Below, piece by piece: positions 1 through 5,422 of a stretch of 8,390 nucleotides of DNA. The first letter of the stretch is position 1; each line of letters begins with the position of its first letter. Under the pieces are notes generated by a model that saw only the letters and a program-made list of their open reading frames with translations, searched no databases and was not told the origin of the DNA. Source of the DNA: an uncultured Verrucomicrobiota bacterium (GTDB taxonomy: Bacteria; Verrucomicrobiota; Kiritimatiellia; CAIVKH01); assembly GCA_937894535.1 (NCBI GenBank), contig CALBHI010000194.1, positions 1-8,390 of the forward strand. Reading direction: 5' to 3'. Made by a program: the position numbers and the translations under genes.

Positions 1-1
1 C

Positions 2-1075
2 GGCCTCGGCCGCGTGGTCTACCGGCGCGACAACCTCGGGCTCGCCTACTTCAATGCCAGCACCGCCATCGCCCGCAGTGCCGCCATCGGAGATTTCCAG
101 CAAGCCCTCGCCGCGGCACGCGACGGCGATCCGGCCTTGATCGAGCCCATGTCGCCCCTGCCGGAAACCGTCGGTCTAAACCAGTATGCGGATGCCGGCG
201 TGCGGCGCTGGTTCATCGACGTGAACAACCTCAATGTCGACCCTGCCACCGACACGGTGACGCCAACGCCGCCGATCACCATTACCGTCGCCGCCCCCGA
301 CTGGTTGGTTCCCGCGACGAATGCCGACCTGCATGCCGAGGTCCTCGCACCGAACGCGCCGCCTGCGGTCACCGTGCAGAAGGAGGGCGCGGACCGGATG
401 CGCATCCAGATCGGTCCGGTCATGCACTACGCCAGCATCGTCATCACCTCCACCACCCACTATCCCGCGGCTGCGACACCGGTCCTGACGCCCGGAGGCG
501 GGACGTTTCACGCCAGTCCGGTTGCGGTCGCGGTGGACCATCCCGAAACCGCCGCGACATTGCGTTACACCTTGGATGGCAGCGAGCCGACAACCGCCAG
601 CCCCGAAGTGGCCCGCGGCGCGATCCTGCCGGTGGCCAATCCCGGCTCGGTCCGGGTCCGGGCCTGGATGGACCAGCCGGAGCGGGCCAGCGCGGTTGCC
701 GTGGCGGAGTTTGACCTGACCCGCTTCGGTCAGTGGGCCGGTGGCGGCATCGTGCCTTCGGAGGATTCCCTGCGTGCGTATGCCCTCGGAGCGGCCGGAC
801 CCGGAGAGCAGCCGGAGGCGTTCTCCATCGACCACGACAACACCTGGTTCAGCCTCATCGCCCTGGTTCGCACCAACGATCCCTCGTTGCACGTCACCGG
901 ACTTGCCGCGCGACAGCCCGTTCCCGCGGATGCCTGGAGCACCAACGGCTTGGCGGTCAGCCGCGATGCGGGCGCCACCGGCGTGCCCGAAGGGCACGAA
1001 CGTCGGATTTACAGCATCCCGGTCGGCCCCACCAACACCGGGTTCATCGGGGTGCGGATCGAACTGCGCGACTGA
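2..1075 (+). CDS. C-terminal part of a large, probably secreted protein with a chitobiase/beta-hexosaminidase C-terminal-like domain
   Basis: The frame is open to the left edge, so this is the 3' part of a longer gene; a GTG at 14 is internal, not a credible start. It ends with TGA at 1073-1075. The middle part (about 476-716) resembles the chitobiase/beta-hexosaminidase C-terminal domain: it opens with TPVLTPGGG, and the hallmark YTLDGSEPT lies near 565-591, followed by a strand-rich stretch ending in VRVRAWM. The last part (about 730-1072) has the pattern AYALGA...RTNDPSLHV...GFIGVRIEL, a C-terminal domain I associate with secreted enzymes and sulfatases of PVC bacteria. The upstream part (about 2-470) looks like beta-rich sandwich sequence (ITVAAPDWL, IQIGPVMHYASIVI) such as follows a catalytic barrel in glycoside hydrolases, but no catalytic residues can be assigned. 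A polysaccharide-active or surface-binding role is an inference. It converges on the ecotin gene. Confidence 0.75.
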   Translation, partial: GLGRVVYRRDNLGLAYFNASTAIARSAAIGDFQQALAAARDGDPALIEPMSPLPETVGLNQYADAGVRRWFIDVNNLNVDPATDTVTPTPPITITVAAPDWLVPATNADLHAEVLAPNAPPAVTVQKEGADRMRIQIGPVMHYASIVITSTTHYPAAATPVLTPGGGTFHASPVAVAVDHPETAATLRYTLDGSEPTTASPEVARGAILPVANPGSVRVRAWMDQPERASAVAVAEFDLTRFGQWAGGGIVPSEDSLRAYALGAAGPGEQPEAFSIDHDNTWFSLIALVRTNDPSLHVTGLAARQPVPADAWSTNGLAVSRDAGATGVPEGHERRIYSIPVGPTNTGFIGVRIELRD

Positions 1076-1098
1076 CCGGCCACCTCGGAACACGCCGA

Positions 1099-1136
1099 AT
1101 CAATGGCAGGAGAGGACGTCATTGATAGGGTCTATC
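1099..1136. repeat. Inverted repeats in the gap between convergent genes
   Basis: ATCAATG at 1099-1105 is matched by its exact reverse complement CATTGAT at 1120-1126, with a 14-base loop. A second small hairpin, GATAG-GGT-CTATC, overlaps it at 1124-1136. They lie between the stop codons of the left-hand + strand gene and the - strand ecotin gene, where a two-way terminator would be expected. Neither hairpin is followed by a T-run on either strand, so intrinsic termination is doubtful. The rest of the 170-base gap (1076-1245) shows no gene. Confidence 0.3.
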
Positions 1137-1245
1137 GCAACGGCCCCCTGCACACGACCCCACCGTGTCCCATGTCCAACGCTCGTGCAGTAGGAAAGCC
1201 AGCACATCGGCACCAAACGCTGAGGGCCGCGTCTACCCCGCGTCC

Positions 1246-1719
1246 TTACCCCTCCGGAACCGTTCGGGTTTCGGTCTCGGCGGACCAGATGCGGTAGCGG
1301 ACCTCGACACCTTCCGGCACGTAAACCACAATGGGCAGGCGGCTGTTGTAGCGGATCAGGTAGGGTTCGCCGCCCAGCGCGATGAACCGGGCCTCTTTCG
1401 GGGCATCCGGCTCTACCGCCATCAGCGTGCCGGCCATCGGCCCGAGTTCGGGAACGACATACCGTGTGAATCCCCACCCTTCGATGGTTTCCGCAACCAC
1501 GGAACCGGTAAAGAAATGCCGATTCACCGCGTCCACCTCGACCGTCCGGCCCACGACCAACTCCACGTTGAGTCCGGCCTCATCCTCATGCTCCGGCAGC
1601 GTCAATACATGGCGGACCATGCCCGCCTCGGCCGGAGGAAATGCGGACAGGTTGTCCGAGGCCGCGACCGGAAGGGCCAACGCAACTAGCGCAAAGGGAA
1701 TCAGCCAACAGGTTTTCAT
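1246..1719 (-). CDS. eco: Ecotin, periplasmic serine protease inhibitor
   Basis: A 157-residue protein that aligns by eye along its length with E. coli ecotin, a dimeric periplasmic inhibitor of trypsin-fold serine proteases. Shared landmarks are VEL-x2-G-x-T-x-EVD (52-63), EGWG (80-83), RYNS-x-LPIVVY (123-133) and VEVRYRIW (138-145). Residues 1-20 are a signal peptide, cleaved probably at VAA-SDN. The start chosen is the ATG at 1719 (protein begins MKT, like the E. coli protein) because AAGGAG at 1728-1733 lies 8 bases upstream; a GTG at 1728 and an ATG at 1725 are too close to or inside that site. The reactive site aligns as GT-Leu99-Met100-AV, so P1 is Leu instead of the E. coli Met84. Both cysteines of the E. 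coli disulfide (Cys50, Cys87) are replaced (Ala64, Val102), leaving the mature protein with no cysteine. It follows the acylase gene after 110 bases. Confidence 0.93.
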   Translation of the reverse strand: MKTCWLIPFALVALALPVAASDNLSAFPPAEAGMVRHVLTLPEHEDEAGLNVELVVGRTVEVDAVNRHFFTGSVVAETIEGWGFTRYVVPELGPMAGTLMAVEPDAPKEARFIALGGEPYLIRYNSRLPIVVYVPEGVEVRYRIWSAETETRTVPEG

Positions 1720-1727
1720 GGACATCA

Positions 1728-1733
1728 CTCCTT
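1728..1733 (-). promoter_or_regulatory. Shine-Dalgarno site that decides the ecotin start
   Basis: Read on the - strand this is AAGGAG, 8 bases before the ATG at 1717-1719. It overlaps the alternative GTG codon at 1726-1728 and sits only 2 bases from the ATG at 1723-1725, which argues against both of those starts. Confidence 0.7.
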
Positions 1734-1761
1734 GAAGGTTCGTCGTGCGTGTCCGAACAGA

Positions 1762-1776
1762 TATCCGTATCTTTTA
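1762..1776 (-). promoter_or_regulatory. AT-rich inverted repeat in the ecotin leader, possible promoter or operator part
   Basis: The 110-base spacer upstream of ecotin contains an AT-rich patch, unusual for this GC-rich window. It contains AGATA and TATCT as an inverted repeat around a 4-base centre. Its position, about 45 bases before the ecotin start, would suit a promoter or operator, so ecotin may have its own promoter. No clear pair of -35 and -10 boxes can be picked out, so this is only a suggestion. Confidence 0.2.
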
Positions 1777-1787
1777 GTTTCATCCCG

Positions 1788-1810
1788 GTAGAGCCGGGTT
1801 TACCCCGGCT
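1788..1810 (+). repeat. REP-like element: GTAG head plus GC-rich hairpin
   Basis: On the + strand a GTAG tetranucleotide (1788-1791) is directly followed by AGCCGGG (1792-1798), a 5-base loop TTTAC and the exact complement CCCGGCT (1804-1810). A GTAG head before a GC-rich hairpin is the known layout of REP/REPIN elements mobilised by RAYT transposases. It lies 20 bases beyond the stop codon of the acylase gene, in the only sizeable spacer between two co-directional genes here. Read on the - strand it could also attenuate or end the acylase transcript, although the following bases are not a T-run. Only one copy is in the window, so repeat status is unproven. Confidence 0.4.
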
Positions 1811-1829
1811 ACCACCCGAGACCGCTCCA

Positions 1830-2891
1830 TCAGAACGGAGCCTCACCCACCGCGAACCGGTCGCTCACGTCGCCGGAGAAATCAGCGTTGTACGGATCGA
1901 GGATCATGACCGGCGTACCGGCGGTGAAGTCGAAACGGTCGAGATCCACCCAGATCACGTTGGGGCTGGTGGTCAACTCGAAGTAGTAGCGCTTCTGGTT
2001 CAGGTTGATGGCCGTGCGGTATTCGGTGTTGTAGATGCCGAACCCCTTGTAGGGCGCGCCAAAAGGCACCGAGATGTTTCGCGCGATGGCCAGGATGCTG
2101 GCAATGGCTTCGCGCTCGTTCGCCGGTTCCGGCAGCATGGCGGCATAGTAGGCGGCGCGCTGGAAGCGGTCGGTGGCCTTGACGTTGCCCGGCAACGGCA
2201 GGTCACTGCTCGGTTGCGAGAAGTCCTGTTGCGCGAGAAGCGCCAACTGCTGGTCGTAGGACGGGTCGTTGGTCATGATTTTGAACTCGCGACCGTGGTG
2301 CACCACCTTCTTGCCATCGATGAACTCGATGATGGCCGAGTCACCGCTTGCGTCCTCGATGGCGAGGTGAACCGTGGCCTTGTGGCCGTTCGCCTCGGTG
2401 GATACGACCTGCACGGTATCAAGCAACGCGAGCGCCTCGCTCACCGTGGCCGCATTATCCAGCAAGAACTGCAACCAGAGCCCGGCCTGCAGGCCCGGCT
2501 TGGATGGATCACGCGGTCCGTAATCGGTCGAGGATAGGTACAGCATGTGCCCGGCCAGTCCACGTTCGTTGATGCCATCGGCCGTGCCCACGCCATAGAC
2601 CGTGGTAACCAGACTGCCGTACGTCGATGTCCAGGTGGCCGGATTTTCCGGCACCGTGACGAGGGGGCCCGTGCGTCCGCCGTCACGCGTCATGCCGCGC
2701 GGCAAGACGGTCAGGATTGGTTCGGTCGATTCGGGCCAGTCCATGGTGCGGCCGACGAAGATGGCCAGCTCGTTGTCGTTCCACAGTACTCGACTGCATG
2801 CCATGGAGGGTGACGAGGCGGCCAGCCAGGTCCCCACCGCCACGATTCCACCGGTCACCGCAAAACGCATCCCTGCCTGCTTGCTTGTCAT
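1830..2891 (-). CDS. Secreted choloylglycine hydrolase / penicillin V acylase family amidase (Ntn hydrolase)
   Basis: A 353-residue member of the linear amide C-N hydrolase family (peptidase family C59: bile salt hydrolases, penicillin V acylases, and some Gram-negative acyl-homoserine lactone acylases). Residues 1-31 form a signal peptide ending SPSMA; removal exposes Cys32 as the N-terminal nucleophile. Family landmarks follow: CSRVLW (32-37), GRTMDW (47-52, Arg48 and Asp51), NERGL (108-112), TND (207-209, Asn208) and DRF (241-243, Arg242). Spacing from Cys32 agrees with the catalytic Cys/Arg/Asp/Asn/Asn/Arg set known in the family. The start ATG at 2891 has a very strong ribosome site (GAAGGAGGA, 7 bases upstream). 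It lies 55 bases after the MCE gene and may share its transcript. Substrate cannot be told from sequence; the exported form resembles Gram-negative penicillin V acylases rather than cytoplasmic Gram-positive bile salt hydrolases. Confidence 0.9.
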   Translation of the reverse strand: MTSKQAGMRFAVTGGIVAVGTWLAASSPSMACSRVLWNDNELAIFVGRTMDWPESTEPILTVLPRGMTRDGGRTGPLVTVPENPATWTSTYGSLVTTVYGVGTADGINERGLAGHMLYLSSTDYGPRDPSKPGLQAGLWLQFLLDNAATVSEALALLDTVQVVSTEANGHKATVHLAIEDASGDSAIIEFIDGKKVVHHGREFKIMTNDPSYDQQLALLAQQDFSQPSSDLPLPGNVKATDRFQRAAYYAAMLPEPANEREAIASILAIARNISVPFGAPYKGFGIYNTEYRTAINLNQKRYYFELTTSPNVIWVDLDRFDFTAGTPVMILDPYNADFSGDVSDRFAVGEAPF

Positions 2892-2946
2892 GGTTCGCTC
2901 CTCCTTCTGGTGTTTTCGATCCGAATCACGCGTACGGACAATAGGG

Positions 2947-3834
2947 TCAGAACGCGCCGAAGAAGATGCTGGAGAGCGAGGTGACCGGAGAGGTCTCGCG
3001 CAAGTCGTCGAACATCGCCCGCACTTCGGCCAACGCCTTCATCAATTCGTTGTAGAGGTCGTCGTTGTTGATCAGCTTGCCCAGCGTGCCTTCGCCGCGG
3101 CTGACCTTGGCCATGGCATCGTTCACCGAGGCCAGGGTGGCCTTCAGGTCGTTGTAGGCGTCCTCCTCGGTCAACAGCTTGCCGATCGTGCCTTCGCCTT
3201 TCTCCAGCCGTTCGGTGACGACCTTGAGGTTGTCCACGACCTCCTTGAGGTCGTTGTACACCGCGTCTTCCTTGAGCAACCGGCCGAACGTGCCCTTGCC
3301 CTCCTGCAGGTCGCCGGTGATGTTCTTGAGGTTCTCCATCGTCTCGGAGAGGTTGCCCAGCACCCCACCCTCCTCCAGGGTGCTGCGGATCGAGGCGAGC
3401 GCCTCGGAGGCTTCGGCGATGAAATCGACCGGGGCGCGCCCGGTGATGGTCAGCGAGGGATCGAGCAGCACCGCGTTGCGCTTGCCCTCGTAGATGGAGA
3501 TGTATTTGCCGCCGAGCACGGACGACGACTTAACCTCGATCAGATAATCCTCGCGCAACTGCACGTCGTACTTGAGGGTCAAGTCCACGATGACCCCTTC
3601 CGGCGTGATCTGCAGCGCGTTTACCCGCCCGACATCCACCCCCTGCACATACACCTTGTCGCCCCGGATCAGGCCGGTGACGTTGTCAAAGGTGACCTTC
3701 ATGCCAAAGCTGCGGGTGAAGATGTTGTCGTAGCTCAACACGATGGTGAAGAGGATCAACGCGCCGAGGATCGCGAATATGAAGAATCCAACGGTCAACT
3801 CGGTGGCGGCTTGCTGGACGCGTGTCTTGCTCAT
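2947..3834 (-). CDS. mlaD: MCE/MlaD family lipid transport protein with C-terminal 34-residue repeats
   Basis: A 295-residue inner-membrane-anchored substrate-binding subunit of an MCE lipid transporter; such proteins form hexameric rings in the periplasm. A single membrane segment lies at about 14-34, then the MCE domain at about 43-117 (GMKVTFDNVTGLIRGDKVYVQGVDVG region and the VLGGKYISI motif). The C-terminal half is helical, carrying three repeats starting at Gly179, Gly213 and Gly247, each G-x-GT-[FIL]-G-[RK]-L-[LI] followed by Y-N-[DE]-L, exactly 34 residues apart. It ends with an aromatic tail (SSIFFGAF). The start at 3834 is chosen because its ATG overlaps the ATPase stop as ATGA (3831-3834) and AAGGA lies 11 bases upstream; an in-frame ATG at 3855 has no comparable site. 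E. coli MlaD is only about 180 residues, so the repeat tail is an extension. The symbol is by homology only. Confidence 0.92.
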   Translation of the reverse strand: MSKTRVQQAATELTVGFFIFAILGALILFTIVLSYDNIFTRSFGMKVTFDNVTGLIRGDKVYVQGVDVGRVNALQITPEGVIVDLTLKYDVQLREDYLIEVKSSSVLGGKYISIYEGKRNAVLLDPSLTITGRAPVDFIAEASEALASIRSTLEEGGVLGNLSETMENLKNITGDLQEGKGTFGRLLKEDAVYNDLKEVVDNLKVVTERLEKGEGTIGKLLTEEDAYNDLKATLASVNDAMAKVSRGEGTLGKLINNDDLYNELMKALAEVRAMFDDLRETSPVTSLSSIFFGAF

Positions 3835-4595
3835 GGCGTTGCGTTTCCTTCCCATTCCCCGCGGGTGGTGATGTACTGCGATTCGAGAAAACTCCGGACC
3901 ACGGGATGTTTTGATGCGATAAATTGCTTGGGGGTGGCGAGTTCGACCATGCGGCCCTCGTGCAGCATGGCGATGGTGTCGCCGATCGACAGCGCGCTGT
4001 GCAGGTCGTGGGTGACGACGATGCTGGTCACGCCGAGCTGGTTGCGGGTCTCGAGGATCAGCTTGTCGATGGTGCGCGAGGTCAGCGGGTCGAGGCCGGA
4101 GGTAGGTTCATCGTAGAGCACGATCTCCGGATTGCGCACGATGGCCCGGGCCAGCGATACCCGCTTGCGCATGCCGCCCGACAGATCGGCCGGGGCACGG
4201 TCATAGGCCTCCTCGAGGTGGACCAGCTTGAGCTTTTCGCGGGCAATCCGGTCGATCTCCTCGTCGCCCATCCGCGTGTGTTCGCGCAACGGCAGACCGA
4301 CGTTCTCGCCGGCCGACATCCACTGCAGCAGCGCGCCGCTCTGGAACAGGTAGCCAAAGCGCGCGCGGATGCGCTCGAGTTCCGTTCCCGTCGCCTCGCT
4401 GACCACATCGTCCCCCACCCACACTTTGCCGGCATCAGGGCTGAGCAACCGCACCATGTGCTTCAACGACACGCTTTTGCCCGCGCCGGACAAGCCGACG
4501 ATGATGAAGATCTCCGATTTCTTGATCTCGAAATTCACATCGTCCAGCACGGTGCGCCGTCCGAACTTCTTGTGCACCTGTTCGAAGCGGATCAT
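3831..4595 (-). CDS. mlaF: MlaF-like ABC transporter ATPase of the MCE lipid transport system
   Basis: A 254-residue cytoplasmic ATPase that powers the MlaE/MlaD lipid transporter. All ABC motifs are intact: Walker A GLSGAGKS (34-41), Q-loop Gln85, signature LSGGM (138-142), Walker B IVLYDE (158-163) with Glu163 as the likely catalytic base, D-loop SGLD (166-169) and switch His196 (VVTHD). The LSGGM-RKR signature and the H-loop sequence are typical of the MlaF/Mkl group. The ATG at 4595 overlaps the permease stop as ATGA (4592-4595), and its own stop overlaps the mlaD start the same way, so the three are translationally coupled. There is no strong Shine-Dalgarno sequence before it, consistent with reinitiation. 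The C-terminal tail of about 20 residues (from 235) might contact a partner ATPase, as in E. coli MlaF; no MlaB (STAS) gene is visible here. Confidence 0.94.
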   Translation of the reverse strand: MIRFEQVHKKFGRRTVLDDVNFEIKKSEIFIIVGLSGAGKSVSLKHMVRLLSPDAGKVWVGDDVVSEATGTELERIRARFGYLFQSGALLQWMSAGENVGLPLREHTRMGDEEIDRIAREKLKLVHLEEAYDRAPADLSGGMRKRVSLARAIVRNPEIVLYDEPTSGLDPLTSRTIDKLILETRNQLGVTSIVVTHDLHSALSIGDTIAMLHEGRMVELATPKQFIASKHPVVRSFLESQYITTRGEWEGNATP

Positions 4596-5407
4596 AGCGT
4601 GTAGAACATCCGGGTGATGATGTAGCCGAGGATCAGGATGGTCAGGAACGAGATGATCACGGTGCGGCGGGTGGCTTGGCCGACCCCGACCGCGCCCTCG
4701 CGGGTGGCGAAGCCCTGGTGGCAGGCGACCGTGGTGATGACAATGCCGAACACCATGGCCTTGAGCAGGCCGACGTACAAATCCTTGTTCACCACATACA
4801 ACCGTGCATTGTCAAAGTAGGCGGTCATCGTCACCTCAAGCTGGGTGGTGCCGATCACCGCGCCTCCGAAGATGCCGACCATGTTCGTGTAGACGGTGAG
4901 CAACGGCATCATCACCATCAGCGCGACCAACCGCGGCATGACGAGGAACCGCACCGGATTGATCGACATGATCTCCAGCGCGGCGATTTCCTCGGCCACC
5001 ACCATCGTGCCCATTTGCGCGGCGATGGCCGACCCGACGCTTGCCGCGATAATCAAGGCGGTCATGAACGGACCCATCTCGCGCAGCATCGAAACCGCCA
5101 CCGCGGTGCCGATGTTCTGCTGCAACCCGAAGCGACGCAGTTCCAACCCGGTCTGCAGGGCCAGGATCATTCCGGTGAACATACCGACCACGGTGATCAC
5201 CCCGAGGCTCTTGATGCCGGCGATGTACATCTGGTTCATCACCTCGTGGCGCATGCGTTTGCCGAACATCGAGCGCATGTGGAAAAACGCCTCGAACAGC
5301 ATCAACAACGCCCGGCCGGTGTTGCGGACGGTGGTGAGGATGGCGCGGCCCGCGGCGGCCACGGTATTGGCCGGCGGATCAAAAAACTCTGGTTCGCGCG
5401 TGATTAT
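4592..5407 (-). CDS. mlaE: MlaE-like permease of the MCE lipid transport system; start codon uncertain
   Basis: Integral membrane permease of the MCE lipid ABC transporter (MlaE/YrbE family). Typical features are the N-terminal amphipathic GRA-L-T-x7-GRALLMLF stretch, several hydrophobic segments, and the family signature EEIAALEIMSINPVRFLVMPR, which begins near 4990. Start choice is difficult. The in-frame ATG at 5512 lies 108 bases inside the upstream gene, and that stretch reads with poor third-position GC in this frame, so it is probably not coding for MlaE. No ATG, GTG or TTG occurs from there to a GTG at 5362, which lacks a ribosome site. An ATA at 5405-5407 overlaps the upstream stop (ATAA) and has AAAGGA 9 bases before it, so 5407 (271 residues) is given. 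The GTG would give 256 residues; E. coli MlaE has 260. The stop overlaps the ATPase start. Confidence 0.9.
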   Translation of the reverse strand: MITREPEFFDPPANTVAAAGRAILTTVRNTGRALLMLFEAFFHMRSMFGKRMRHEVMNQMYIAGIKSLGVITVVGMFTGMILALQTGLELRRFGLQQNIGTAVAVSMLREMGPFMTALIIAASVGSAIAAQMGTMVVAEEIAALEIMSINPVRFLVMPRLVALMVMMPLLTVYTNMVGIFGGAVIGTTQLEVTMTAYFDNARLYVVNKDLYVGLLKAMVFGIVITTVACHQGFATREGAVGVGQATRRTVIISFLTILILGYIITRMFYTL

Positions 5408-5422
5408 GGTTCGGCGTCCTTT
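5404..5422 (-). promoter_or_regulatory. Shine-Dalgarno site and ATAA stop/start overlap at the repeat-protein/mlaE junction
   Basis: On the - strand AAAGGA (5417-5422) is followed after 9 bases by ATA (5405-5407), which overlaps the upstream stop TAA (5404-5406). The next two junctions of the operon are both ATGA. If the third base of ATA were G, this junction would be ATGA too, with stop TGA and start ATG. So it is either a rare ATA start, a recent start-codon mutation, or a sequencing error. Confidence 0.5.

Noticed and set aside
176..1093. - strand open frame opposite the left-hand + strand gene
   Set aside because: Arg/Gly/Asp/His-rich shadow composition; the + strand frame carries the recognisable chitobiase-like domain.
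1152..1168. Small hairpin ACACG/CGTGT with a 7-base loop
   Set aside because: A five-base stem without a T-run is expected by chance in a GC-rich spacer.
1641..2537. + strand open frame opposite ecotin and the acylase
   Set aside because: Both genes on the - strand have conserved motifs and ribosome sites; this frame has neither.
2790..2810. Lipoprotein signal at Cys32 of the acylase
   Set aside because: The sequence before the Cys (PSMA) lacks the hydrophobic residue expected at -3, and the family needs a free N-terminal Cys for catalysis; ordinary signal peptidase cleavage fits better.
2602..4116. Long + strand open frame (504 codons) across the acylase, mlaD and mlaF genes
   Set aside because: It lies antisense to three genes with clear family motifs, has no ribosome site or recognisable domain, and is a typical shadow frame of GC-rich DNA.
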